Assembly: GCA_038025085.1 (NCBI GenBank)
Contig: CM076153.1
Span: 11,873,501-11,937,500 of the forward strand
Source of the DNA: Tetragonia tetragonoides
Lineage: Eukaryota > Streptophyta > Magnoliopsida > Caryophyllales > Aizoaceae
Direction of reading: 5' to 3'
DNA: 64,000 nt
Both the position numbers and the translations under genes were made by a program. Every line of letters begins with the position of its first letter. The stretch's first letter is position 1. The notes beneath the pieces were generated by a model. That model did not search any database. It had not been told where the DNA came from and saw only the letters and a list, made by a program, of their open reading frames with translations. This document shows positions 47,301-58,969 of the stretch, piece after piece.

Positions 47301-50300
47301 ATACATATAATTTGTCTGCTCAATCTCTTTTCAGATGCTGAATCTATCGTGATTGCTTCTTGAAATAAATATAATCTTCTATACTATGCATAGTTTGTAG
47401 TCAATTGTAGAAGTATCTGAGGTTCATGATCATACACCAGCAGTTGTTAAGCTTATGAAATACTATGTTGCAGACCTTTTTTCATTTTGTTGCTTTTTGG
47501 TTAGTGGCTTTGTGACTGTAAATGGTTGATCCTTTAGTTCTTATGCTAGTTTTTCATGGTTGAGATCATTCCTGAATTCTGCATTTTTCTCTATTCATGT
47601 ACAGGTGTGTGAGAAATGGAAATTATGATGAAGCCCTTGACTTGGAGGCTTTTGTTAGCAAACTATCTACCATGCATCCAAAGTGAGATTTGTTTGCCTA
47701 ACTTTCCTTCTGCGCCAGTACTTGCTTTCACAATTGAGCTTTTATAGAGGAACTCAGAGATATTCTGCTTGGTTTCTTGTTTTCTTCAATTCTTGTAAAG
47801 GATTCCTATTATTCAAGCTTTGGCTGCAGAGGTTAAGCAGACAACTCAGTCTCTACTTTCACAGCTTCTTCAGAAGCTTAGGTCAAATATTCAGGTACTA
47901 ACAGTGCAACATTGTATATTATAACTTGTGTAGAAATGCATGAACTGCGTAAATGACTACTCAAGTTTATGCTTTCGTTTTCCTTTTGGTTTCATATTAC
48001 TAGTGAGGGGGATAAATTAATTTTGATATGGTTTGCTGATGCAGCTGCCAGAATGTCTCCGTATCATTGGATATTTACGCCGAATTGGTGTATTTAGTGA
48101 GTATGAAATGCGCTTGCAGGTGAGGCTGGTTTTTTAGCAGCTTGGACCTTTTTCGATGGCCATTTAATTTGTAAAGTTTTCTTATTTACTATCTTCTTCT
48201 TTTTTTTTTTTTGATTTCCTGTATCTCATTTGATACAGTTCCTGAGATGTAGAGAGGCATGGCTCACTGGTATCCTTGATGATTTGGACCAAAGAAACCC
48301 TTACGAATACTTAAAGGGAGTGGTGAAGTGTCACAGGATGCATTTATTTGATGTTGTCAACCAATACCGAGCTATATTCTCTGATGACACATCTGGAAGT
48401 GAAGAAAACTATGATGGAGGGCTTCTCTTTAGTTGGGCTATGCATCAAATCACTTCTCACCTTCGAACTCTCAAGCATATGCTTCCTAAGATAACTGAAG
48501 GGGAGTCTTTGTCAAGCATTTTGGATCAATGCATGGTAAGAATATTTGTATTAAATTATTTGCAGTTTGGTCTTGGTTTTTGTGTTTACAATAATGCAGT
48601 GTGAGATGCGTTTTTCCCCATTTGAGTAAGTGGACTAGAAAATAATTACAGGACAATAGTTTGCAATGCCACTAATGACATATGATGCCACCCATACTGG
48701 TTGAATGTAGAGGACTTAAGTTCCATTCTGTTGTTGAAATCTTTAAATGTATCCGTGGGGGAGGTTAAAGTTGTTTACTTTGCATCGCTTTGGGTTTTTT
48801 CCAAATAATAACTTCCAAGGGTTTTCTTCATCAGACTTGAAGAGGGATTGAAAAGCTTTACAATTTTGATTGTTTCTTAGTTCTTCAGGACAACTTGTCC
48901 TCAATCTTTTGATGCTTTGTTTCATTATTACTACAATTCCTTGTAATTTTTGTTAAAAATTTTCAATATGTTAGTAAAGGACTTTATTACTGCTCATACT
49001 GGTTTTTATGTTGGTCTTTGTGCTTTCCTACAGTATTGTGCTATGGGGCTTGGTTGGGTTGGATTGGATTTCCGAGGTCTGCTTCCATCACTATTTGAAG
49101 AGTGAGTATTTTGTTACAAGTTGGTGCTACCTCTTTAGTCCGCATGAATTTCACACTGAATATGTTTGCTCTCTTTTTCAGGGCTGTTCTCAACTTATTT
49201 GCGAGGAATATCAAGACTGCTGTTGAGAATTTTCAGGTAACACATACTGGTCCTTGGAAGCTGGGACTTCTGCAATTGGCCTAAAACCATTTGAAATATT
49301 TTGCTTACCTCAAGTCTCTCCTTGTTCATTTCCTTGTACTATATCATTCTACTCCGAGCAAAAATAAATGGAAGGAGAATGATATATCCACCCACTGGGT
49401 TGGCAACCCACCTACTTTTGTATCTATCTCTCTCCTCTTTTTTCAGATTCTCTCTCCTCTATTTCCAAAAAATTGCATTTGGCTAGAGCGGAACTTGAGG
49501 ATCTTTTCCGCGTCTGGTAAAACAGTTGACAATGTTTGGGATCATGCTGTTTATTTAGCATCACTTTGGGCAAAGGCAGCGGGAGCCTTTAAGAGTGTCC
49601 CTCTTACTCTAGTTCAGCTACAGTGGCGGGACTTGTAGATTTTTTTTTTTTTTTTTTTGCTTTCCTTCTGAGGACGTCTTGTCCTCCACCTTTATTGTAT
49701 TCTTTCATTGATTCATTAATAAAATTTTCTCTTATCTAAAAAAAAGGTAGGAGAGAGATAGAAACATAGTGAAGGTGGATTGCCCACCCACTGGGTCAAC
49801 CAAACATTTTCCTAAATGGAAAGGGGAGTTAGTTTATCACGCCAATGACTAATATGTTGCATTAAGATTTAACCTAAGATCTTGTAAGCAATGTATAGCT
49901 TGTAAATTGCTTATAGTGAGAAATGTTCTCTTCTTCTGTAACACCTTCTTAATTGTTTGCATATTCTGCCAGCTTGTCCTGGATTCACACCGCTGGGTAC
50001 CAATGCCAGCTGTTGGTTTTTCAGGCGCTAGTGTCAGTGACGACAGTCAAGAGGATGTGACTCCACCTTCATATTTGATGGAGCATCCACCCCTAGCTGT
50101 ATTTATAAATGGTATGATTATTGCCAATATTTCTGCAATACCAAATAGATATATGCATCTGTCCACGACAACTGAGAATCGAGATAATCATTTGGTTTTG
50201 TTGTTGTTATTATGCTTGCACCAATTAGATTAATATTAAATCAGCAAATTAGTCATGTTGTCATCTGAAGATGCCATATGCAATGTCCAATTGATATCAA

Positions 50301-51094
50301 CATGTGAGGCTTGGTATTTCTCAGGTTCGGCAAGTCCAGCATATTAAATCTTAGTTTCTGCCAGTTGCGATGTGTGTTGCTTTTCTTCAGAAAGTTTCTG
50401 TGGTAATTTGATAAAGAGTTCAGCTTAACAAATCTGAGAATCCCCAGTGGGCGATTCATAGATCGAGAATGATATACAACTGATATTTGGCAACCTTCTT
50501 GTTTGTGTTTGTAGGTATATCAGCAGCAATGAATGAGCTACGTCCATGTGCCCCTGTAAGCTTGAAACATATTCTTGCTCAGGAATTAGCTAAGGGATTA
50601 AAAGCTGTTCATGACTCATTACTCAGATATAATGAGACTCGGATGCTTAGAGAGAATGAATCTACACTTTTCTTCTCACTTTGCCGAGCATTCATGGAGG
50701 TAAAATTTCAGGAAAACCCACGTTTAAGTTTCTCATAAGTATAATTCTTAGCTGATGGCCTGCTCATATTCTTGATCAGGTTGCATTTCCCCACTGTGCA
50801 ACTTGCTTTGGTCGTTGCTACCCTGGTGGCGCTGCCCTTGTTATGGATGCGAAGGGTTCATTTGATGGGATAACTCGTCTGTTGTCTGTTTCATCAGCCA
50901 GAGAAATTCCTAGGCGAACCCAAAGTGCAGATATACAAATCAAATCAGAAAATTGGGGCTCTCCTAAGGTAGAAGAGCCCAAAGTAGAAAATGGGGTTGT
51001 TCCTGATGAAGAAACAAAAGACCATACTACTGTAGTTGAGGATGGACAGAATGGTGAACAACCGAAGGCAGACGAGAAAGATGTCGATTCATAA
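41357..51094 (+). CDS. COG8: conserved oligomeric Golgi complex subunit 8
   Basis: Twelve exons join in frame: 41357-41482, 41558-41710, 46814-46962, 47605-47682, 47801-47894, 48045-48119, 48239-48535, 49034-49101, 49182-49236, 49973-50111, 50515-50699 and 50780-51094, giving 577 residues, the usual plant COG8 size. Recognisable blocks are [20 protein letters not shown] at the N-terminus, the coiled region with [15 protein letters not shown], the [34 protein letters not shown] core, and [19 protein letters not shown] near the end. The tail is acidic and variable. COG8 is part of the tethering complex for retrograde vesicles within the Golgi and pairs with COG5-7. Intron 2 is 5.1 kb and holds a satellite array; intron 9 holds a LINE tail. 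Confidence 0.94.
43250..44590 (+). repeat. ~315-bp satellite, about four copies, inside COG8 intron 2
   Basis: The anchor GGAGAAGTTTGGGCAA recurs near 43383, 43701, 44015 and 44328, with spacings of 318, 314 and 313. Each unit is GC-richer than the intron around it and includes CACCGAGGGTC, CCCCGG and CACGTTT-like segments. Open frames across it are by-products of composition and periodicity. Confidence 0.88.
49388..49796. repeat. 13-bp direct repeats flanking the LINE tail
   Basis: CCACCCACTGGGT occurs at 49388-49400 and 49784-49796. Next to them, CTATCTCTCTCCTC and its inverted counterpart GGAGAGAGATAG form a short inverted pair. They bracket the LINE tail but do not abut its A run, so a target duplication is uncertain. 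Confidence 0.45.
49483..49745 (+). pseudogene. 3' tail of a LINE (zf-RVT domain) in COG8 intron 9
   Basis: The frame reads [14 protein letters not shown]...[34 protein letters not shown] and then stops. This is the C-terminal signature of plant L1-type ORF2 proteins (ERN-RIF, then ASLWA). It is followed by a T-rich 3' region and a short A run (49738-49745). It looks like a 5'-truncated insertion. Confidence 0.65.
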
Positions 51095-53725
51095 TATCAC
51101 GATTGAGATGATTATAATCAAGAGCTGATAACTTTTGTGATTGTTCGTTTGATGAGATCTATGTGCAAGCCAAATTTTGATCTGGGTCTATACACGAGGA
51201 AATGAATTGCTGTGATACTTGAGAGATGATGTCAGAATTATTTGGCGATGGGGAGAGTGAGAGGGTGGAATGAAAAGAAATATAGATTATTGATTGATTT
51301 CGATACAAGTTTGTACTTTGGTTTTACATTCGTTACAGTCATCAGCCATGTATGTCCTGATAGCACAGGTGATAGGAGAGGGAACAGAGTGTTGCTTATA
51401 GCTCCGAGTGTTGTAGATTAGTTTGTTTTGCAAGTTTTGGACATATTTTGTAGGTTTAAGTGTACATTCCGGAAGATGTGATTGTATTGAGCTCCCTTCG
51501 AAATGATTAAAGCTTCTATAAAGGTTTGTGCAAAATTTATATACTTCCAAGTCATCCATTGAGTTCTTTTATAGCAGGTATGGTTTTTACTCTTTACACA
51601 CCGAATCCATTTATGAAAACAGAAGGAAATCAATGTAACTTGGGCAGTTGGGCTATTTGTATTGACATGAAGACTATTATCATGTTTGCTCGACTTTTAC
51701 TTTCAATAACCATTGGATGGCTCTTCGTAGATGATATTTAAACTATCTTACAATCTAATGTAATGTGTTCTTGCATGTTTAACAGAAGTTTTAAAGTGAT
51801 TTTTCTTGACTTGAACTTTGTTAGCATTTTGTATTCGTTTAAATTTCTATCTAAAAACTACAACAAAAAAAAAAACTTCTATCTAAAATATCGTGAAAAG
51901 AAGTTATCCAAATCGAATTGAGAATACTGGCTAACTGATATTTAAGAACCAAAATAACCAAAATATTATCTGGTTTAGTGTGGTGGTGTTACTGAAATCG
52001 AAAATAATTATTAACCGAAATCGATTATGCAACCCCTTTCTATAGAATTCAGATTTGTCAAATTCCAGTGTGACTACAAAATTTCAGATATATCTCTTTT
52101 TTTCTTTTCAAAGAATTTTATGTTATTGTCATGAACTAGAACAGTGACTTGCTGACATAGTGACCTTTCTGCACTTTCCCAAGTTCATAACCTTCACACT
52201 CCCTCCCGCGCACTACTGCCATTGAATGATCTCTCTCTCGTTCTCTCTCATCAAACATTCAAAACCTACCGTTGTTGGGTATTGATCATTGAATACCACA
52301 CTCACTCCCAATTCAACCCTCAGAAAACTCTCTTCACTTCTCTCTCACAAGTCACAACCCCCAAATTGTGAGAACCCTACTTATTTTGCAAACGAGAAGA
52401 ACACGAAAATCATCAGATTCATCACTAAAGAAGATCTTTGCTTAAACGTTGAGGTAACAACAATTTCATTGCTTTCTTTCAATTTGGTGCTTCCATTGAT
52501 GTGATCGATTCTAAACTGAAAAAATTAGGGCTTTAATTGCCAAGAAGAGGGTTTAATGCTTGGACTTGATATATGCATGACTTTGTTGCCCAAAATTTTG
52601 ATTTTTTTTTTTTTAAATTAAATTTTAAATTAGGGTTGCAAAATGCAGAAGAAGGGAGACAAAATTGCAAGTTGGGGGCGTCTGTGACTCTGTATAGTAT
52701 TATAGAGACAAGGGTGAATGAAAGGCTTTGCAAATGGGAGATAAATTGTAAACTAGTATTGAAAAGCTTTGCAAATGAAGGGATGTTTCAGTGAGTTGTA
52801 ATTTATCACCTTAAGTGCATTGCCAATTTTCGTCTAGTAGAAGTCTAATGTGAAGGATACGATCGGCTGATTGTACAAACTCAAATGTATAGGGTACCTT
52901 GTGGATTTCGTAGAAAGAATTGGCACCATAATCATATAGAACTTCCAGCAGACGAAAGCAATGAATATCTGACAACTAACAGAAGAAGGTAACAGATAGT
53001 ATAAATGCAGTGAACCAAACATATATATTAACAATCTGACAGTGTCTGTGTTAAAATAAAAATGATAAAAAGGAACTTGGTAGTCATTGCTGTCTCAAAG
53101 ATACCGTTTTTAGAGAACACATTGTACCTAGAAACTGAACTTCTGGCACTAGTAAGACCAAAGTGAACATAATGCTGAGATTGAGGGCGGTGAAGGAAGG
53201 TAAACGAAGAAGCAGGCAGTTGGAGTTATAGTAAAAAAAATAAAATAAAGTAAAAGCAGCAGATGGGACTTCCATTATCTGTCAAACTCAGTATCAATTA
53301 ACAGTGGATCAATTAGTAATGAGGGAAATGAGATTCCTGCTTTGTACAATGCAGAAATAGATAGCACTCATTGTGGACTTAGGGCATGTTCACCTGATAC
53401 CTTAATAATTACCTTTTTATTTTATTTTATTTTTGAAGTTTGGTTTATGGCATGTTGTTGCTCTAACTAGTTCCCTTTGGCTTCTTTAGCGGTTTAGCTT
53501 CTATGGCTTCATGCTTGTTGTCAAGTGTCTGCCACGCTCATATGCTGCTTGTCTTTATGGGCGGTTGCTTCTGTCTTGGTCCAAGTCATGGAATTGTGTA
53601 CATTAACTTACAGCAATATAGCATCGTGTACTCAGACAATTTTGATTTCTTGCCCACAGTGGTTATGAGATCAAAAGTCGACGTCTTCAACTGGTAGATC
53701 AGAAGGTTCTGAAGAAACAATTCTT
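51095..53725. other. spacer and 5' region of the PPCS gene
   Basis: After the COG8 3' end no coding region is seen. A CT-rich stretch (52230-52350) could be the promoter-proximal leader of the next gene, with a possible leader intron whose acceptor lies shortly before 53726. This is not certain. Confidence 0.35.
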
Positions 53726-56700
53726 ATGGATGTCAAAAACTTTTTTGACACTGCACCATCTCTCAAAGATCGTTCTCTCATAAGTGAGAAGTTGGAGAAA
53801 TTTATTGAGCAAAGTTTTTGCAGATCAAGTGAGTTATTATCGTCTGTTTTATTTATTTCTCTTATCTATGTAACACGCTCTGTCAAGAAACTATGCCTGA
53901 GAAAGTTGCATGCTTGGTAACCTTCCAAACCTCTCCTTGGCGGGATTCATGCTGGGTGCTGTTGTTGATTGACTTTGATTAGTTTTCTGCTGCTTGACCT
54001 TTAGATCATTGTTTGGATTGTGTGTCTTTATAGGAGATGGAACATCTGGAAGGAGGATTGTCTGTGTCACATCTGGTGGAACAACTGTTCCTCTTGAGCA
54101 AAGATGTGTTCGGTACATTGATAACTTCAGCTCAGGTCACAGAGGCGCTGCATCCAGAGTATTCACATGCGTCCCTTTCTATAATAAGCTCTCTCTGGGA
54201 TTTTGTGACAACAAACTGGACTGATTGGGTAGCATGCAGGTACTTTCTCAAGGCTGGATATGCAGTTATCTTCCTCCATCGGAGGTGACTATTCGTTTCT
54301 CGTGATTTCTTTCCCTATCCAATCTGGCAAGCCTTTTTATGTTATACTGAATCCATTGTGCCGCAATTGCTTTAGAGGAACCTGCCAACCATATTGTAGA
54401 TCTCTTCCTGATGACCCTTTGCTTGAATGTTTTGAATCTACTAGTGACTCAAATATTCAAGGTTGGTATCTCCCCCACCTTTAAGGTTCTTAATATCCGT
54501 GTATATAATCTGATAAGGAAAAGAGTAATGTGGTTTTTTAGCCGTATAATTCTTGGGACTTGGGTAATCCATAAATAGGCACGAATTAGTGCTTGCTTCT
54601 TTTTGTGTTTGTGCACAAGTGTGGGAAATTTCTAGTATGTGGATATAAATTTTTTTTTTTTCTTCTACTTGCACTTGGTTGTGCTATTAAGAAGGAAGTT
54701 TCAGCAGCAAATTTATTTCTATCCTATTTGTCCGTAAAAGCGATCTCATGGTATAATAATAATAATACAATTGCTTGTAACATCTAATTTGTTTGTTCAG
54801 TGCAGCAAACACAAGCTGAGGCAGTGAGAAAGGCAATCACAGATCACCGTGCTGTATGGATAATTAATATCGCTGTTAGACATTTGTACTGTTTTGTATA
54901 TATTTTCTGACGAACCTTGATGATTTCTTCTTGGTGCATAGGTTTCAAATTGTTATAGTTTTATTGTGGGTATATGTATGGCAGGCAGTGGCAGCAGGTT
55001 ACTTGTTGAAACTAAGGTTCACAATCATATTTGAGTATCTTCAGGTTAGCTTCCCTATGTCTCCATTTCTTGGTTTGGTGGTTAAGTTTTTCCTTTTTAT
55101 TAACATCATCAGGTTACCTACATGTCATATGAGAGTCCTTTCTGATATCTGATTAGTATTATTGTCTTTGATCCGTTTCGTATCTATCAAGTTACTGTTC
55201 AGCCTCTCTGAATGTATGATCTCATGTTGAATATTTATTTGGAGAGGGGAATGCAAATGTGGCAACTTAAGTTGTCTCCTTATAAAGATCAGTCGCATAG
55301 CTTGCGGCTCAATTAATAGCCCTACTTACATTACCATTAATATCCAATGCTCTCTGATGAGCTTTCTGCCTATAGTTAGGTGGGGGTGGGGGTGGCAGGA
55401 AGGCCCTTATTATTATCCATATATAAATCAGACCCTTTATTGGAACAGTAGGACTGGTGATATAATTCACTAAAAATAAGAACCAGAGGAATTTAGTGAG
55501 ACATTTGATTAGTTCATTATAATCTAGAGGTGAAACACAAAAACTCGTATGAGTTCTCTCGTCTCAGCTAATTTAGTGTATTCTGTTTTCAGCTTTGGTT
55601 CTAAACTCTTACAGAAAAAGGACTCTTTCACTAAAAGTTTTTTGCTTTTAAACATTTAGTTTTCTCCTCTCAGCTAATTTACTGTATTCTTTTTTCAGCT
55701 TCTGCAGATGATTGCTAATTCACTAAGGAATCTTGGGCTACGTGCTATGTTCTATCTTGCAGCTGCTGTTTCTGATTTCTATGTCCCTTGGGAGAGCATG
55801 GTACTGGCTGTTGTTATGAGCAGCTAAATTTATCTATTGATTTATTTATTTTTCCTTAAATGTTTACAAATCCGAAAATTCTTGTGTAGTTCTATCAATA
55901 ACATTCTCTCTTCTAGTTAGGGGTAAGCTGTGTCCATCTGAGCCTCCCCCAAGCCTACCCTTGGCAGGATAGTTACATGGATGTTGTTGCTTCATCATCA
56001 AAATTGTATAATAAACCAAATTGGTTTGTAAGATTATTATTATTTTTTTTTTATTTTCTTTGCCCCAGTCATAGCTCACCAACGACAACTTGCAGGCAGA
56101 ACATAAGATTCAATCTTCTTCAGGACCCCTGGATATGTGTCTTGCTCAAGTGCCGAAGATGCTCACTGTGCTGAGAAGAGACTGGGCGCCCCTGGCATTC
56201 TGCATATCCTTCAAGGTTAGCTTGTCCATAGCATACCTTTTTCTTTATTTTTTAAGTATTGCAAGTCAGGTTTGTAGGTGGGGTTAGGGCGGGAAGGGGG
56301 GTGGGTGGGTTTGGTTTTTGTATTTGCCTTACTGGTTGTGCTGATCATCTAGATGAGATGTGTGTTTGACACATCAGATTTTATCCTCTGGATGGTATCC
56401 CCGTATCTGTGTCCGTGCTACCTAGTTGGTCATGGTTGGGGGCCTTCATCAAGTGAACTAACTTCAAAGTTAAAGTTTGGTACTAACAGAAATCTCTTAG
56501 TGAAGTGGAATGAGTTTTGGCTTTGCCAATGCTTTGATCTCATAGATGACCTTTTGGATATACTAATTACTAATTCGTGGTTTTTTGTATGGACTTCCCC
56601 TTATTCTTCATCATTTTGTGGTCTTCTCTCTTTTTGCACTGGGAATGTCTATAAATTCAAGGTTGAGCAAACTTTCTGATTTTTATAACTTTGTGACAGT

Positions 56701-57242
56701 TTGGTCCAGTCAAAAGAAATGATAATAATGTGACAGTCAGGTACTAACAGAAATCTAATCAGTGAAGCGAACGTGGCTTGGTGATGCTTGAATGTTGTCC
56801 GAACCGTTCTCCTTCTGAAAATATATTTCATAGCTTCTTGTATTGGACTTCCCCTTATTCTTCTTCAAGCCTATTATGTGTGATGTTCTGTTTCATGGGA
56901 ACAGGGAGAAGCAATATCTGAAGGTCATGGTTCCGCATACTTTCTGATTATTTCCCCCTTGGTATTTTTCTTCTTATGCTCGAGCAGCTGGAGACAGATT
57001 CGCAGATTCTTTTGGCGAAGGCTGATGCGGCACTTAAGAAGTACAAAGTGCATGCTGTGGTAGCAAATGAACTGGCTACGCGTAAAGAAGAGGTAACAGT
57101 CGTCAGTAGCCTTGGGAAGACTTGTATTCGCCGTGACAAGACAAGTGGTGAGGATGTAGAGAGTCCACTAATTGAACTACTTGTGGAGAAGCATACAAAT
57201 TATATCGAGGGTAATGAACAGCATTGCATCAACGATTGTTAA
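53726..57242 (+). CDS. PPCS: phosphopantothenate-cysteine ligase (CoaB), possible 2-base lesion
   Basis: Nine exons: 53726-53828, 54034-54158, 54240-54284, 54376-54461, 54801-54853, 54985-55044, 55699-55800, 56096-56215 and 56988-57242. The enzyme joins 4'-phosphopantothenate to cysteine in CoA synthesis. Family blocks are [87 protein letters not shown] and the [13 protein letters not shown] strand. Every junction keeps phase except exon 2 to exon 3: exon 2 ends in phase 0 (GCATCCAGA|gt), whereas the acceptor before GTACTTTCTC needs two leftover bases. The usual TEYFLK is not formed. Use of the AG just before GCTGGATATG (exon 3 from 54253) would restore the frame, giving 311 residues without those few. 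It may be functional, a pseudogene, or an assembly error. Confidence 0.85.
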
Positions 57243-58969
57243 TATACCCCTCCCCCCTCACAACCGCAAATAAAAGAGAGGGAAGTTCAATGCGGGGCAT
57301 TGCTCGTTTCCCGTATGGGATCATTGGGCAAGTTCCCTCTTTGTTTCCCCTTGGTGACACCATTGTAATGAGCTCTACCTTAGGCGGATTTCTGGTGGTT
57401 GCTGCTACTGTTGTTGTGTATGATACGAGTATCATGTAGTACTCCTAGCCCAATAAAACATTGCATGAAAGTGGTGCTTGGAAATTCTAACCTCGAAGCA
57501 AATGAAATAGTCCTGGTGTCTAGTGCATAGTTCATGACATTTCGTTTTACGCATGGTTCTTATCATCTTATGTAATTTGTGTTTTGAGGAATATGAGGAT
57601 CAGGGATCATTGTTTTGGTCAATTCTTACTGCTTCGCACCCCAAAGGGAAAGTTGGACTATTTTGAGTCGTTCAATTCTCTTAGCTCGTTTTCTTCCATG
57701 TGACATGACAGGTTCATGCTTAATTAAGTTGAACCTTTTGACATCATATACTTGAGAAAACATAGTGAACGTCAACATATTTCTATTTTCAAGCAACAAA
57801 ACTAATAATTGGTACTGTTTCCAGTTTTGTTGAAGAGCTTTTTTTTCATACCTACTATTCTATCTGTCTCATTAGATTGTCATATTTGACTTTTTTAGGG
57901 TCTCAAAAATAGTACTCGTATATCTTTGACTTCTATTTTCTCTTAAGTAATTAAAATTATGTTATTAATTAGCTCAAAAGAAAGCTCAAAGTGGAGTGAA
58001 ACAAGTTATTTTACTAGCTTCTAGTTGTGAGTGTCTTTTACACTTCACAAAGGTGCCTATTTATAGGCAAGATAACCATTAAAATTACTATGTTACACTG
58101 GGGAGATATTAATTCGAAAACAAGTCATTCACCTTTAGCCGAAGTGATATATATAATAATAAATCCTAAATCACAAGTCACAACTCACAACCCAAATTTT
58201 GCCTTGGAAAAGAGAGTATTTAATTTGTTTAATATTGTATGTTCAATTTTTATTGTTATTGTTGTTGTTGTTGTTGTTGTTGAGAAGATCAGTTCATTTA
58301 GTTAATATCGTGCATCGTACGGGTCAAAACGCTACTATAGACTATAGAGTATAGAACTACTCCATGGGATTTGGTCATAACTTTTAAAAGATTCAAACCA
58401 TCACATTAAGTCCTTGCTTAACAAAATCATGGTCAAAGATCTGTGGAGTATTTTCAAGTTTCCAACATTTTCTAAATAGTACCCAAGTACTACTACCATG
58501 GTGTGCGACCCGGTACGATGACACAGACAGCACCCATGGAGGCTGAAACCACTACGAGTCAACGAAACGCCATGTTGGTTGCTTGCATTGAAACTTGAAG
58601 GGCTTGAACGTCTACTCTAGTATTGTGTGATTTGTGTCCCAAAATTCATTTTCACTCAACTCAGAGTCAACTTTGAAGCCCCCCAGAAGAAAGACAACGA
58701 TGGCCGCTGTTTTTTTATAACCTGGTCTCTATCTATCTATCTGTCTTTCTTTCTTTCTCTTTCTAATCATTTGTCATATAATTTCTGTTTGGTCAAATTT
58801 ATGTTGCAATCTCGTCCTATGATAAAGTCAATGGTCCCTAGACAACCCCCATCCCCTTCAATTGTTGTCATATCTGTTGCAAATTACCAAATTTTGCTTC
58901 TTTTCTGTGTTATCATATTCCTTGATATTTCCTGTATTCACTCAATTAAAGTTTTGATTTTGGGTTTTG
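57243..58969. other. spacer between PPCS and the LysM kinase
   Basis: No gene. A (GTT)n run lies at about 58256-58282. Near 57866 the phrase TCTGTCTCATTAGATTGTC resembles one end of Stowaway-type MITEs, but no matching opposite end was found. Confidence 0.4.

Noticed and set aside
57866..58020. Stowaway-type MITE
   Set aside because: Only one end-like phrase is present; no matching inverted end or TA target duplication was found.
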